Positions 44,875-54,252 of a DNA stretch of 64,000 nt are shown here, in pieces. Origin of the DNA: JASHPR01 sp963815375. Its GTDB lineage: Bacteria > Actinomycetota > Actinomycetes > Streptosporangiales > Streptosporangiaceae. The notes under the pieces are model-generated. The model was not told where the DNA came from. It worked only from the letters and a program-made list of their open reading frames with translations, and made no database searches. Numbering within the stretch: position 1 is the first letter of the stretch; the number at the start of each line of letters is the position of its first letter. A program made the position numbers and the translations under genes. The stretch lies in contig CAWFGX010000001.1 of assembly GCA_963815375.1 (NCBI GenBank), positions 2,170,001 to 2,234,000 of the forward strand, read 5' to 3'.

Positions 44875-45405
44875 ATGTCCTTCGTAACCGCTTCCGCGCC
44901 GTCGAGCGGCGGATTTGGGTCATCGTTCACCTGGCTCTGGATTCTTATCGGTGCTGTTGTTCTCGTCAGCATCGTCGTTCTGGCACTGGTCAGACGCCGT
45001 GTCGGGCGGTATGTCGGACGCGGCTCCGTGGTCATCGGCGGCTGGCTTTCCGGTGCCATCGACGCGAGCGAAAAGGGATCGGCCCTCCACCGGGAGATCA
45101 ACGCGGCTCTGCGGGCAGAAGGGCTGGCCGCTGAGGCCAGCGACGGCCGCTGGCCCGACATTCAGCACCGTTCCAGTGACCTTGCCCGGGAGCTGGAACG
45201 GCTGCGAGCGACGGCCCCCGAATCGGAAGACCGGGCCCGGGTTGCCGACGCGCTCGAGATTCTGCAGTCACTGCGCTCAGCCATGGACGACCAGAACGCT
45301 TCAGGCGGCGCCTATGCAGGCCAGACCCAGATCATCCAGGCCAGGCTGGATGCGTTCGAGGGGTCGTTGCACAGGCTCCGCTCTCGCCAGCCGCACCTCT
45401 GGTGA
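44875..45405 (+). CDS. Single-pass membrane protein with helical cytoplasmic domain
   Basis: 176 residues. A Ser/Gly-rich N-terminus, one membrane helix (LWILIGAVVLVSIVVLALV, about 21-39) followed by positive residues RRRVGRYVGR, which predicts the C-terminus inside. The rest is a helical domain with heptad-like ELERLRATAPESEDRARVADALEIL-type sequence, perhaps dimerising. No known family. An ATG start is clear, though only a weak GGTTCC precedes it. Confidence 0.65.
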   Translation: MSFVTASAPSSGGFGSSFTWLWILIGAVVLVSIVVLALVRRRVGRYVGRGSVVIGGWLSGAIDASEKGSALHREINAALRAEGLAAEASDGRWPDIQHRSSDLARELERLRATAPESEDRARVADALEILQSLRSAMDDQNASGGAYAGQTQIIQARLDAFEGSLHRLRSRQPHLW

Positions 45406-45698
45406 GGCGGGGCTTCGCGTTGAATTACTCGGCTGCCAAAATGGCCGTACTCCTCGCACAATCATCGCCATCGAAGGCAGTCAGCAGCTCCGGCAGCTGG
45501 TCCACGAGACGAGCAGCGATGTCATGCAGCACCCTGGCCGCGCCGGCCTAGTATGCATCTCGACGGGGCCAGGGACGAAGCGCTACCCTGGCCGCTCGAG
45601 GGCATGGGTTAGTAGCGGGTGTTCCCCTATGGTGTTATAAGCCGATCACCCGGATCAGGGTGGCTCGTGCACACAGCCACACCTCGTTGGAGTTCTGG

Positions 45699-46811
45699 GT
45701 GACAGTCGAAGGCAGGAAAGCCGACAGCAATCGCGGCCACGAGCAGGAGCGGCCCGCCGAACCGGCTGGACAGCGCAGTCAGAGCGCGCTCGATCGCAAG
45801 CGTGCCGCAGCGGCGCGCAGCAAGAGCAAGCGCGACCGTAGGCGTGCCTTGGCGGCCTACCGGCGTCAGCTGGCCAAGCGCCGCAGGCGGCGTCAGCTGC
45901 TGATTGCGATTGCGGTGGTGCTCGCGGCCGGGCTTGGTGTCACCGGGTTCATTTATGCGAACCTGCCACCCTCCATCGCGGTCTCTGGAGCATTCGGCAC
46001 GAAGCCAGCGGTCACGATTCCCAAGATCAACCCGCCAGCCAGCCTGCAGGTGCACCAGCTGATCAGCGGGCACGGCGCGCCCGTAGCCAAGGGTGACTTG
46101 GCCGTTGCAGATCTCACCGCATACAGCTGGAGCGGTACAACAAGTAAGAAGATCAGCGCGTTGTCCACCGGCCAGCCGCAGCCACTGAGCGTTGGGTCCA
46201 CCCTCCCTGGGCTTGACAAGAGCCTGGAAGGCAGCCGGGCCGGCAGCAGGCTGCTGATCACCATCCCGCCGAAGGACGGCTTCGGATCCAGCGGAAACAG
46301 CCAGGTTGGGGTCTCCGGCAAAGACACCCTGGTGCTCGTTGTGGACGTGCTTGGCTCATACCAGAAGACCGCCGGCGCGCACGGCACACATGAGGTGGTC
46401 AATGGGACGGGGCTGCCAACGGTCGGCACCTCATCCCCCGGCACCGCCCCGCCGGTCCACATACCTCAAACTTCGCCACCGGCCACGCTGCAGTCCCAAA
46501 CCCTCATCCAGGGTTCGGGGCCCGTTGTGAAAAAGGGCAAGCTGCTTGTTGCGCAATATGAGGGTGTGATCTGGCGCACCGGCGGGGTCTTCGACTCTAG
46601 CTGGAAGCGCGGCGTGCCGGCTGGTTTCCAGATTGGCGCCGGGCAGGTCATCAAGGGGTGGGACGACAGCCTTGTGGGCAAGCGCGTCGGCAGCCGGGTG
46701 CTGCTCGTGGTGCCGCCCGCCGACGGCTACGGCACACAAGGTAACTCAGAAGCCGGGATCAAGGGCACCGACACCCTGGTCTTCGTCGTTGACATCCTCG
46801 GCACCTACTGA
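45699..46811 (+). CDS. Membrane-anchored protein with two FKBP-type domains
   Basis: 370 residues from the GTG at 45699 (TTGGAG eight bases upstream); an in-frame GTG at 45660 lacks a site. A highly basic cytoplasmic head (about 20-65, RKRAAAARSKSKRDRRRA) precedes one membrane helix (LLIAIAVVLAAGLGVTGFIY). Two tandem FKBP-like domains follow: the first degenerate (PLSVGSTLPGLDKSLEGSRAGS), the second canonical (FQIGAGQVIKGWDDSLVGKRVGSR, then PPADGYG). Peptidyl-prolyl isomerase activity outside the membrane is expected from the second domain; the first probably only binds clients. Confidence 0.88.
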   Translation: MTVEGRKADSNRGHEQERPAEPAGQRSQSALDRKRAAAARSKSKRDRRRALAAYRRQLAKRRRRRQLLIAIAVVLAAGLGVTGFIYANLPPSIAVSGAFGTKPAVTIPKINPPASLQVHQLISGHGAPVAKGDLAVADLTAYSWSGTTSKKISALSTGQPQPLSVGSTLPGLDKSLEGSRAGSRLLITIPPKDGFGSSGNSQVGVSGKDTLVLVVDVLGSYQKTAGAHGTHEVVNGTGLPTVGTSSPGTAPPVHIPQTSPPATLQSQTLIQGSGPVVKKGKLLVAQYEGVIWRTGGVFDSSWKRGVPAGFQIGAGQVIKGWDDSLVGKRVGSRVLLVVPPADGYGTQGNSEAGIKGTDTLVFVVDILGTY

Positions 46812-47015
46812 GCCCGCTCTTCGCTATCCGCCGACGATGGCGCGCAACTTAGCCGCGCTGTGGCCCGGTTTGCACTCAACTATCTGCGCAGTGGCCTGAA
46901 GCCCGCGCGGACCTACAGCTGACCTGTGGCGCATCGCTGCAGCTCACAGGCCAGGCATAGTTGTGGCACTCCACAAGGCCAGATCCAAATAATCGAGCCC
47001 CGCAGGCTCTGGGGA

Positions 47016-47363
47016 TTACTTGAGTTCGATGCGGATCGCGTGGTAGCGGCGCTGGTCGATGTTCTCCACCGAGTGCGGACCCTCGGGCTTCATCCAGCGC
47101 ACCCGCATGCCGGGCTGGGACCGAGAGAGCGCCTCGGACTCAAGCCGCAGTTCGCCGCCGTCGTAGTACCTGATCCGGGCCGGCTCATCGACGATCATCA
47201 CGCCGGGCGCCTGGTGCGTGTGCTCCGGTTCGCACGCTCCCGGCTCGATCACCACCTCCAGCACCCGCACCCGGTCGTTGTCCAGCAGGACGCGATGTGA
47301 GGCCGGCGCGGCCTGCAGCGCGTCCATCGTCTGCGGCCATGGCCACGGCTGCCGGGTCGTCAT
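47016..47363 (-). CDS. Small cupin protein
   Basis: 115 residues from the ATG at 47363, which overlaps the upstream stop (ATGA). A single cupin barrel: VLEVVIEPGACEPEHTHQAPGVMIV has the first metal motif with E and two H, and GMRVRWMKPEGPHSVENI carries the second histidine. Small single-domain cupins of this kind serve as cytosolic sensors or isomerases. It is the last gene of a four-gene minus-strand operon with an exporter, a DUF3291 protein and a ferritin-like protein. Confidence 0.85.
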   Translation of the reverse strand: MTTRQPWPWPQTMDALQAAPASHRVLLDNDRVRVLEVVIEPGACEPEHTHQAPGVMIVDEPARIRYYDGGELRLESEALSRSQPGMRVRWMKPEGPHSVENIDQRRYHAIRIELK

Positions 47364-47839
47364 GCCGCTGACCACTGCCCAGCCAAGGCGGCGGTGATGT
47401 CGGCCCGCCGGTGGGTCTCGGCGGCCAGCAGGCCGACCACGAGCGCGAAGCTCACGTCATCTCGCCCCCGGACCTTGTCCAGGAACGCCTGGTAGGCGGC
47501 GATGATGATATCCAGGCGCTGCAGCGCATAGGTGGTGATGGCGCGCGGGTCTGAGCAGTCCGGGATGGCGAACTCGATGTCACCAGGTGCGCGGTCGATC
47601 AGCTGCCGGGGATCGGCGGTGATGGCGCCGCCGAGATCGCCGATCCACTCGGCGAGGCGAGCGGCCGAGGCGCGCGCGTGTCCGGCGACTTCGGGAAGCT
47701 CGTCGCTGAGCAGGTAGATCGCCAGGCCTTCCAGCCGGTTGGCCACCGCGTCCGCCCACAAGGCAGCCACGATGTTGTAGCAGTAGAAGCTGTCAAGCGC
47801 GTCGATCACGTCCTGGGTGCCCAGGTCCGGGCCGGTCAT
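47360..47839 (-). CDS. Ferritin-like four-helix protein
   Basis: 159 residues, almost entirely helical: DVIDALDSFYCYNIVAALWADAVANRLEGLA pattern, DELPEVAGHARASAARLAEWI, LQRLDIIIAAYQAFLDKVRG and LLAAETHRRADI. Acidic and histidine residues (E in DELPEVAGH, E and H in AETHRR) are placed as in bacterioferritin/Dps-like carboxylate helices, so a metal site is plausible but not certain. It overlaps its neighbours on both sides by four bases. Confidence 0.65.
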   Translation of the reverse strand: MTGPDLGTQDVIDALDSFYCYNIVAALWADAVANRLEGLAIYLLSDELPEVAGHARASAARLAEWIGDLGGAITADPRQLIDRAPGDIEFAIPDCSDPRAITTYALQRLDIIIAAYQAFLDKVRGRDDVSFALVVGLLAAETHRRADITAALAGQWSAA

Positions 47840-48303
47840 GGTCTGTCCTTTCCGCTCGCCGACGTGCCGTGCTCGCTGGCAGTGCGGCCGCTTTGGTCAT
47901 GGCGGCGGACGGTTTCGGGGTTGTCGAGACGCCGCAGTGCGTCGTCCCATCCGATGGGCAGGGCCGTGGCTTGGGCGGTCCAGGTGACGAAGCTTGAGCC
48001 CGCCATCCGCGGCCGGAACCGCTTCATGATCTCCCGGTGCGGGTGGCGGCCGACTGCGGCTGTCAGTGAGGCCTGATCCTGCCAGGCCGACAAGGTCCAG
48101 AACGTCCGGCGCGCCGGACTGGCGATCAGGGACACCCCAAGCATGCCGGGCGAGCCCAGCATCTGCCGCCTGATCCGCAACGCGGCCGCCAGAAACGACG
48201 GGACGTCGCGCAGCCGGCGCAGCTCAAGACGAGAGGCCATGACCGTGACGGATCCGTCGTGCGGTGGCGGGGGTTTCGGGGTGATCCAGGGAAGGGTCGG
48301 CAT
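47836..48303 (-). CDS. DUF3291-type (antibiotic-monooxygenase-fold) protein
   Basis: 155 residues from the ATG at 48303, with GAGGAGG upstream inside the EamA gene. The N-terminus MPTLPWITPKPPPPHDG, VMASRLELRRLRDVPSFLAA and TFWTLSAWQDQASLTAAVG match DUF3291, a dimeric alpha/beta-barrel related to heme-degrading and quinone-forming monooxygenases. The Arg/Ser-rich last 30 residues are an extension. It overlaps the exporter gene by 80 bases and the ferritin-like gene by four. Confidence 0.75.
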   Translation of the reverse strand: MPTLPWITPKPPPPHDGSVTVMASRLELRRLRDVPSFLAAALRIRRQMLGSPGMLGVSLIASPARRTFWTLSAWQDQASLTAAVGRHPHREIMKRFRPRMAGSSFVTWTAQATALPIGWDDALRRLDNPETVRRHDQSGRTASEHGTSASGKDRP

Positions 48304-49285
48304 GGGTGGTGGGCCTCCTCGGGGGCGCGGGGATGTTGGTTTGGGTGCGGCGGGTGAGGGAGCTGACGGTCACGCCGGCCAGGATGAGCAGCCCGCCGCC
48401 GATCATGTCCGGGGTTATGCGCTCGCCCAGGAGGGCGGCCGCGCCGGCCACACTGACCACCGGCTCGAGGTAGAGCAGCAAGCTGATGCGGGCCGTGCCG
48501 CCCGAGAGCACGGCCAGGTTCCACAGCAGCATTCCGGCTACTGTGCTGCCAAGGGCCAGGAAGGCCAGTTCGCCCCACACCGCCGGGGGCAGGTGGGCCA
48601 GTTGGGGTGCCGAAAGCATCCCGGCGAAGGCCAAGTAGGGGAGCGCGCCCACGACCGTGGAGGCGGCGGTGGCCGCCACCGCTCCATAAGCTTGGCTGAG
48701 CGGGCGGAGCACGATCGTGTAGGCGCCGAACGCCAGCGTCCCGGCCAGCACCAGCCCGGCCCCAGCGAGCGCCTGGCTCCCGCCCACTCCGGTCAGCGCC
48801 GTCGGCCTGGCTAGCACGGCAACACCGCCTAGTGCGACGGCGCTGCCCAGCCAGGCCGTGGCGCCCGCGCGTTCGGCGTTGAACAGCTTTCCCAAGATCA
48901 TGACCCAGACCGGCTCGGTCGCCAGCAGCAGGCCGGCTGTGGAGGCGGGCAGCCATTGCAGCCCGATGGTGACCGCCAGGTTGTAGCCGATCAGCCCGAG
49001 GGTGCCAGCGGCCAGGAGCCGGCCGAAGGAGCGCCACCTCAGCCGGCGGAGCACCGGCACGGCCCAGGGCAGCAGCACCAGCGCCGCCACGCTCAGCCGG
49101 AGCAGCAACAGCGGCAGCGGGGCGAGGTAGGCGACGGCGGCCCGGGTGGCTACTGGCGCCAGCCCCCACAGGCTGACGGCCACCCCGCCCGCGGCCATCG
49201 GCCATGATCCGCCCCGGGCAGGACCCGCCGCAGGCTGGGGCGGGCCTGCCGCGGGGCTGCCGACGCTAATGCTGGACTCGGTCAT
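48224..49285 (-). CDS. EamA-type drug/metabolite transporter
   Basis: 353 residues with ten predicted membrane helices in two EamA repeats (about 30-155 and 175-310). Landmarks include LWGLAPVATRAAVAYLAPLPL, GLQWLPASTAGLLLATEPVW and SLLLYLEPVVSVAGAAALLGE, the conserved repeat ends. The 40-residue tail is hydrophilic. DMT exporters move amino acids, purines or other small molecules. GGAAAGGAGGG lies before the ATG. Coupling with small oxygenase-fold, ferritin-like and cupin genes hints at export of an oxidised small molecule. Confidence 0.9.
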   Translation of the reverse strand: MTESSISVGSPAAGPPQPAAGPARGGSWPMAAGGVAVSLWGLAPVATRAAVAYLAPLPLLLLRLSVAALVLLPWAVPVLRRLRWRSFGRLLAAGTLGLIGYNLAVTIGLQWLPASTAGLLLATEPVWVMILGKLFNAERAGATAWLGSAVALGGVAVLARPTALTGVGGSQALAGAGLVLAGTLAFGAYTIVLRPLSQAYGAVAATAASTVVGALPYLAFAGMLSAPQLAHLPPAVWGELAFLALGSTVAGMLLWNLAVLSGGTARISLLLYLEPVVSVAGAAALLGERITPDMIGGGLLILAGVTVSSLTRRTQTNIPAPPRRPTTHADPSLDHPETPATARRIRHGHGLSS

Positions 49286-49466
49286 GTCCCTCCTTTCCTG
49301 TCATGCGCTGGCGGGATTGATGCGGTGCCGCTCGTCGGCGCCCTGCCCGTCGGCAGCGCGACCGGGCGTATCGGGTTCCTCGATGGTGATTCCTTTCTCG
49401 GTGGTGTAAGGCTGGCGCGGGGGGCGTGATAGTGCCAGGCAACGGGCTGGCAGAGTCCTGGCAAAG

Positions 49467-51863
49467 TTGGTGCTGGCGTCGCGTGTCGGTAAATTGTGCG
49501 GTGAGCAAGGTGAAGTGCGCGTTTGTCCCGATGCCGTGCGGAAGGGGCGGGCGATCGATCCGACGCAGCTGGTGCGGCGGACCCTCGGAGGGGTGTTGCG
49601 CCGGCACCGGCTGGCGGCCGGGATGACGCAGGAGGAGCTGGCGGCCCGGTCGGGTGTGAGCGTGCGGGCGATCGGGGATTTGGAGCGGGACCGGTCCGCC
49701 CGGCCTTATCTGCGGTCGGTTCGCTTGCTGGCCGGGGCGCTGGAGTTGACCGACGCGCAGCACGGCGAGCTGAATGCCCTGGCCCGCGGGAGCGAGTGCG
49801 CCGGGACCGGGCTGACCGGGCCGAGCCAACTGCCGGCCGTGGCGGCCCAGTTCGTGGGGCGAGAGCGGGAGCTGAAGAAGCTGGATGAGCTCCTCGACCG
49901 GGCCAGCCAGCAGACCGCAGGCGCGACAGTTGTTATCGCGGCGATCGGGGGCACCGCGGGGGTCGGGAAGACCGCGCTGGCGGTGCACTGGGCGCGCCGG
50001 GTCAGCGCGAGGTTCCCGGACGGGCAGCTGTATGCCGACCTGCGCGCGTTCGGGCCGTCGGGCCCGTCGCTGGCGGTCGCGGAGGCGGTCGGCGGGTTCC
50101 TGGCCGCCCTGGGAGCGGTACCGGAGAGCTGGCCGCCCGGACTTGACGCCCGGGCGGGCCTGTATCGCAGCATTGTTGCGGGCAAGCGGCTGCTGATCGT
50201 GCTGGATAATGCGCGGGACGCAGAGCAGGTACGCGCGCTGCTGCCCGGCGCGCCTGGATGCCTGGTGGTGATAACCAGCCGTGCGTCGCTGGGCGGGCTC
50301 GCCGTCAGCGAAGGCGCTCACCTGCTCACCCTCGATGTCCTTTCGCAGGATGAGGCCTCGCGGCTGCTGGCCGGCCGACTGGGCGCGGACCGGGTGGCAG
50401 CCGAACCAGGCGCGGTGGGCGAGCTGATCGGGCTCAGCGCCCGGCTTCCGCTGGCGCTGGCGATAGTCTGCGCCCGGGCCGCGGACCGGCCCGAGTTCTC
50501 GCTGGCCGGGCTGGCCGCCGAGCTGCGCGACGAGCCGGGCCGGCTCGACGGGCTGGATGCCGGGGATCTGGCTAGCAGCGCGCGCGGGGTGTTCTCCTGG
50601 TCCTATGAGCAGCTCAGCCCGGCTGGGGCGCGGCAGTTCCGGCTGCTAGGCCTGCATCCGGGTACCGATTTCACCGTGCGCGCCGCCGCCAGCCTGGCCG
50701 GGACCACGCCAGCGAGGGCCCGCCGCCTGCTGGTGGAACTGGCCCGCGCCGGACTGCTCACCGAGCAGGCCCCGGGCCGGTTCGGCTACCATGACCTGCT
50801 GCACGCCTACGCCATCGAACTGGCCGCCACTACCGGATCTGCTGCGGCCCGCCCGGCGGCGCTGGGCCGACTGCTCGATTACTATCTGCACACCGCCACG
50901 GCGGCCGCCCGGCTGCTGAACCCGATGCGGCGCGGGACCGGCCTGGCCGCGCCGAGGTCCGGCGTGACACCGGATGACCTGGCCGATCACGGGCAGGCTC
51001 TGGCCTGGCTGGACGCCGAGCACCGTGCGCTGGTCGCGGCCGTCACCCTGGCCGCCGGTCACGGCTTCGATGCCTGCGCCTGGCAGCTTGCCTTCAGCCT
51101 GGAGACCTTCTTCCACCGCCGCAGCCAGTGGCACGACTGGGCCGCCACCCAGCGCACCGCCCTGGCAGCCGCGCGCCGCCTGGGCGACCGGCACGCCCAG
51201 GCCATCGCCTATTGCGGCATCGCCAGCGCCCAGACTCAGGCCGGCCGCCCTGATGAGGCACTCACGTACCTGGACCGCGCGCTTCAGCTGCTGCAGGAGA
51301 CAGGCGATATCCCCGGGCAGGCACGGGCCCACCTGTACGCCGGCTGGGCGCTGGAATCCCAGGGCCGCTACAGTGAGGCGCTCGCCCGTAACCGGCTCGG
51401 CCTGCGGCTGGCCCGGACCGCGGGCCCGCTGGCAAAGCCGGAGCTGGCCGACGGGCTCAACAATGTCGGCTGGATGCTGGCCTGGCTTGGCCGTTACCGG
51501 CAGGCCCTGACCTACTGTCAGCAGGCGGTCGCATTCGACCAGCAGGGCGGCCATAGGCACGCCCTGCCGACCGCGCTGGACAGCCTGGCTTACGTCTACC
51601 GGCACCTCGGCCGCCATGCTGAGGCCGCCGACTGCTACCGGCGCGCGGTGCAATTGTTCGACGACCTGGGTCATACCTACCACAAGGCCGTGACGCTGGC
51701 ATACGCCGGTGATGCGCACCGCGACGGCGGCGACCTGGCCGCCGCCCAGCAGGCCTGGACACAGGCCCTGGTCATCCTCGATGACCTGCACCACCCCGAC
51801 GGCGATACGGTCCGAGCTAAGCTCGCCCACGTGCCATCTCCACGACCGGGCCAAGGCACCTGA
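49467..51863 (+). CDS. XRE-HTH / NB-ARC ATPase / TPR regulator (STAND type)
   Basis: 798 residues. The 49467 start is uncertain; GTG codons up to about 35 codons later could serve. An XRE-type HTH (RRHRLAAGMTQEELAARSGVSVRAIGDLE pattern, about 44-72) leads to an NB-ARC ATPase with Walker A GTAGVGKTAL near 167, Walker B LLIVLDNARD and an arm region (GLSARLPLALAIV). The C-terminal 300 residues are TPR-like repeats (HAQAIAYCGIASAQTQAG, DGLNNVGWMLAWLGRYRQAL). STAND regulators oligomerise on an inducer and often control adjacent antibiotic or transport genes. It diverges from the EamA operon, 181 bases away. Confidence 0.92.
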   Translation: MVLASRVGKLCGEQGEVRVCPDAVRKGRAIDPTQLVRRTLGGVLRRHRLAAGMTQEELAARSGVSVRAIGDLERDRSARPYLRSVRLLAGALELTDAQHGELNALARGSECAGTGLTGPSQLPAVAAQFVGRERELKKLDELLDRASQQTAGATVVIAAIGGTAGVGKTALAVHWARRVSARFPDGQLYADLRAFGPSGPSLAVAEAVGGFLAALGAVPESWPPGLDARAGLYRSIVAGKRLLIVLDNARDAEQVRALLPGAPGCLVVITSRASLGGLAVSEGAHLLTLDVLSQDEASRLLAGRLGADRVAAEPGAVGELIGLSARLPLALAIVCARAADRPEFSLAGLAAELRDEPGRLDGLDAGDLASSARGVFSWSYEQLSPAGARQFRLLGLHPGTDFTVRAAASLAGTTPARARRLLVELARAGLLTEQAPGRFGYHDLLHAYAIELAATTGSAAARPAALGRLLDYYLHTATAAARLLNPMRRGTGLAAPRSGVTPDDLADHGQALAWLDAEHRALVAAVTLAAGHGFDACAWQLAFSLETFFHRRSQWHDWAATQRTALAAARRLGDRHAQAIAYCGIASAQTQAGRPDEALTYLDRALQLLQETGDIPGQARAHLYAGWALESQGRYSEALARNRLGLRLARTAGPLAKPELADGLNNVGWMLAWLGRYRQALTYCQQAVAFDQQGGHRHALPTALDSLAYVYRHLGRHAEAADCYRRAVQLFDDLGHTYHKAVTLAYAGDAHRDGGDLAAAQQAWTQALVILDDLHHPDGDTVRAKLAHVPSPRPGQGT

Positions 51864-52028
51864 CCGACTACCTGCTGCATCCGCACCAGCCGCTTGCACA
51901 GGTCATCGCCGATCTCAGGCACCCGCAGACGTTCGGCCGCCGGCTTAGTGGGCGCGACTGGCGGGCACACCAGATGGCGCGCCCCGGCAACCCCGGGCCC
52001 GCTGCGGGCGCGGCGCTACCATCGCAGC

Positions 52029-52823
52029 GTGAAATTCAGCATCACCCTGGGCGCCGCCGGCGACGGCCGGGACCCGGCCGGGCTGGCCGCCCTCGCCGAA
52101 GCCGAAGGATGGGACGCGTTCTTCCTGGAGGACTACCTGTCCTACCGGGGGCTGCCCACTTACGACCCATGGGTCTGCCTGGCAGCCGTCGCCGCAGCAA
52201 CCACCCGGATCCGCCTGGGTACCACCGTGACCCCGCTGCCCCGCCGTCAGCCGTGGGAGCTGGCCGCCCAGACAGTGGCCGTTGATCACCTGTCCAGCGG
52301 CCGGCTGATCCTCGGCGTCGGATCCGGGGCCGCCGGCGATCCGGCGATCACCACGGCCGGCACGCCCCCGACCGCACCCCAGCGGGCGGCCCAGCTCGAC
52401 GAGGGCCTGCAAGTCCTGACCGCCCTGTGGACCGGGACAGCAGTCCACCATCACGGGCGCTATTACCGCATCGACGGGCTGCATCTGCCCGCCACGCCCG
52501 TGCAGCAGCCCAGAATCCCCATCTGGGCCGGCGGCGACCTGCGCCAGCCCGCAGTCCGCCATCGGCTGACCCAATGGGACGGCGCCTGCGTCTACCGGGA
52601 GCGAGCCCTGGACCCCGCCGATGCCCGCGACATCGCCGCCCTCATCCACGCAACCGGGCGCGACGTAGCCGGGTACGACATCAAAGTCAGCGGGAACCCA
52701 GACCAGCTCGCTGACTTCGCCGTCGCCGGAGCCACCTGGTGGGGACGCTGGATACCGCCAGGCCACCCCGACGAAGCCCGCAAGATCATCACAGCCGGAC
52801 CTCCAGGACAGCCGGCCCGCTGA
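52029..52823 (+). CDS. LLM-class (F420-type) oxidoreductase
   Basis: 264 residues from the GTG at 52029; the upstream frame is not protein-like. Luciferase-like monooxygenase barrel: KFSITLGAAGDGRDPAGLAALAEAEGWDAFF, then TRIRLGTTVTPLPRRQPWELAAQTVAVDHLS, which is characteristic of F420-dependent flavin-free dehydrogenases and reductases, and ILGVGSGAAGD. Such enzymes use reduced F420 to reduce or oxidise small substrates. It is shorter than the usual roughly 300, missing some C-terminal helices. It is on the same strand as the STAND gene with a 165-base gap. Confidence 0.85.
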   Translation: MKFSITLGAAGDGRDPAGLAALAEAEGWDAFFLEDYLSYRGLPTYDPWVCLAAVAAATTRIRLGTTVTPLPRRQPWELAAQTVAVDHLSSGRLILGVGSGAAGDPAITTAGTPPTAPQRAAQLDEGLQVLTALWTGTAVHHHGRYYRIDGLHLPATPVQQPRIPIWAGGDLRQPAVRHRLTQWDGACVYRERALDPADARDIAALIHATGRDVAGYDIKVSGNPDQLADFAVAGATWWGRWIPPGHPDEARKIITAGPPGQPAR

Positions 52824-53199
52824 CGAACGTCACGCAACCACTGCCACACCGTCAACCAGCAAACCCAACCTGACGCGGCACTAGGATCCTCGGTCCGCGA
52901 CCCCCGCGCCGCCCCACCCGGTCAGTGTCCGCTCCTGGCGACCACGGGATCGCGTTCCTGGACCTGGCCGAGACTCGCCCCTGCGCGGCGCGGCGACATC
53001 AGAATCCGATGCCGACCATGAGCCCGGGTCCAGCAGGCCCGGCGCGGCGCTATCGAGTGCAGGACCATCGCCACTGTGAGCGCCGTGATGCCCACCAGGA
53101 TCGCCTGGATGATCGTGAGGGCCATGGTCGCACCGGGCGCAATCCCCGGAACCGGAAGTAGCCCGGCCCCGCCAAAAGACACCGTAATCAGCCCCGTCC
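52824..53199. other. Intergenic stretch with a weak membrane-peptide frame
   Basis: The only protein-like content is a minus-strand frame ending at 52922; from the ATG at 53125 it reads MALTIIQAILVGITALTVAM, one possible membrane helix, then a basic tail. It has no ribosome site, so I do not call it a gene. The rest shows nothing recognisable. Confidence 0.35.
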
Positions 53200-54252
53200 T
53201 TAGTGCTTGAAGTCGCCAGCATCGATGTCAGCCTGTATCAGGCCGACGAAATAGTCCAGGTTCATCCACCCGTTGACATCAATCCGGAACCGTTCCCTGG
53301 CTATGCCATTGCGAAACGCGTCCTCGACGAAGATGACCTGATACTGCCCGGCTGCCCAGTTTGCCAGCCAGCCGTGGGGCCCGGTCGAATCCTGCGGCGT
53401 GCAATCAGCCTGTGCGCATTCTTGATAACCGAGGTCACTATACGGGACTACCCAGGCTTGGGTATTAACGCGGGACTTCAGCTGCTGCTTCAGCTCGCCG
53501 CGGCCGTCCCTATTCTCGTTCTCCACGCGCCGCTCATATGCGGCCATGGTCTCACCGGGCAGCATGCACGCGTAGAACTGCTGACAGCGTGGATCGTATG
53601 CCTGCAGGAAATGGCCGCTCCGCCCCGCCTCCAGTATGAAGTTATACTCCGGGCCGAGTGCACGCAGCTGCGGCCAGGTCAGATCCCAGCCCCGGTTCTG
53701 GGTGCCGCAGCCAGGCTGAAGGGACGGATCGGGGCATAGCCCGGACGCGCCGTCAGCGAAACCGGTGACGATGGCCGCTGACATGTAGTACCTGTAGCGC
53801 AGCAATATGGGCTGAGCGGCATCAAGGAAGGGGCCGATCCCATTGTCGGCTATCAGCAAGATGGGCTTGCGGGGCATTGGGGCATTCTGATTACGTATCC
53901 ATGCGACGTACTGCGCCATCGTCACGGTGTGGTAGCCGGCCCCGTGCAGGTGGTTCATCTGCTCGGCAAACTGCGCCGTGCTGACGCTCTCCGGATCGGA
54001 GGCGCCACCGTACACATGCGGCTGGCAGACCAATGCGGTAGCACTGCAGCCGTCATTTATCTCGTGATAGACGAGGACCGGAACGCTTTGCACGTTATGC
54101 ACGAACGGACCCTGGGCGCCGCGGTAACTTACCGTCATCACTGCGGGAGCGCTGCCCGCGGCTATCTGGCTGGCCGCCGAGCCGATCAGTGACCCGACCG
54201 AAACTACCAGCAGCACTCCCAGGAGCCGGGCGACTATTAACCGTCTTCTCAA
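53200..54252 (-). CDS. Polysaccharide-deacetylase-fold secreted protein with altered catalytic motifs
   Basis: 350 residues, with a start overlapping the GT2 stop (ATGA). A signal/anchor (about 8-33) precedes a CE4-type barrel: VPVLVYHEI at 58-65, FAEQMNHLHGAGYHTVTMAQYVAW, and the motif-1 strand LLIADNG at 132-138, where CE4 enzymes have TFDDG; the second, metal-binding Asp is Asn here. The motif-2 HxxxH region reads EAGRSGH (208-214) with the first His missing. Four or more cysteines suggest extracytoplasmic folding. It looks like a PgaB/IcaB relative that has lost metal-dependent catalysis or uses different ligands. Confidence 0.75.
   Translation of the reverse strand: MRRRLIVARLLGVLLVVSVGSLIGSAASQIAAGSAPAVMTVSYRGAQGPFVHNVQSVPVLVYHEINDGCSATALVCQPHVYGGASDPESVSTAQFAEQMNHLHGAGYHTVTMAQYVAWIRNQNAPMPRKPILLIADNGIGPFLDAAQPILLRYRYYMSAAIVTGFADGASGLCPDPSLQPGCGTQNRGWDLTWPQLRALGPEYNFILEAGRSGHFLQAYDPRCQQFYACMLPGETMAAYERRVENENRDGRGELKQQLKSRVNTQAWVVPYSDLGYQECAQADCTPQDSTGPHGWLANWAAGQYQVIFVEDAFRNGIARERFRIDVNGWMNLDYFVGLIQADIDAGDFKH

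Noticed and set aside
49266..50321. Long minus-strand frame across the start of the STAND regulator
   Set aside because: Shadow sequence rich in Arg/Gln/Pro; overlaps the HTH and NB-ARC coding region, which has recognisable motifs.
52922..53125. Small membrane-peptide gene on the minus strand
   Set aside because: One hydrophobic helix but no ribosome site and a random-looking basic tail; left as a note in the intergenic entry.
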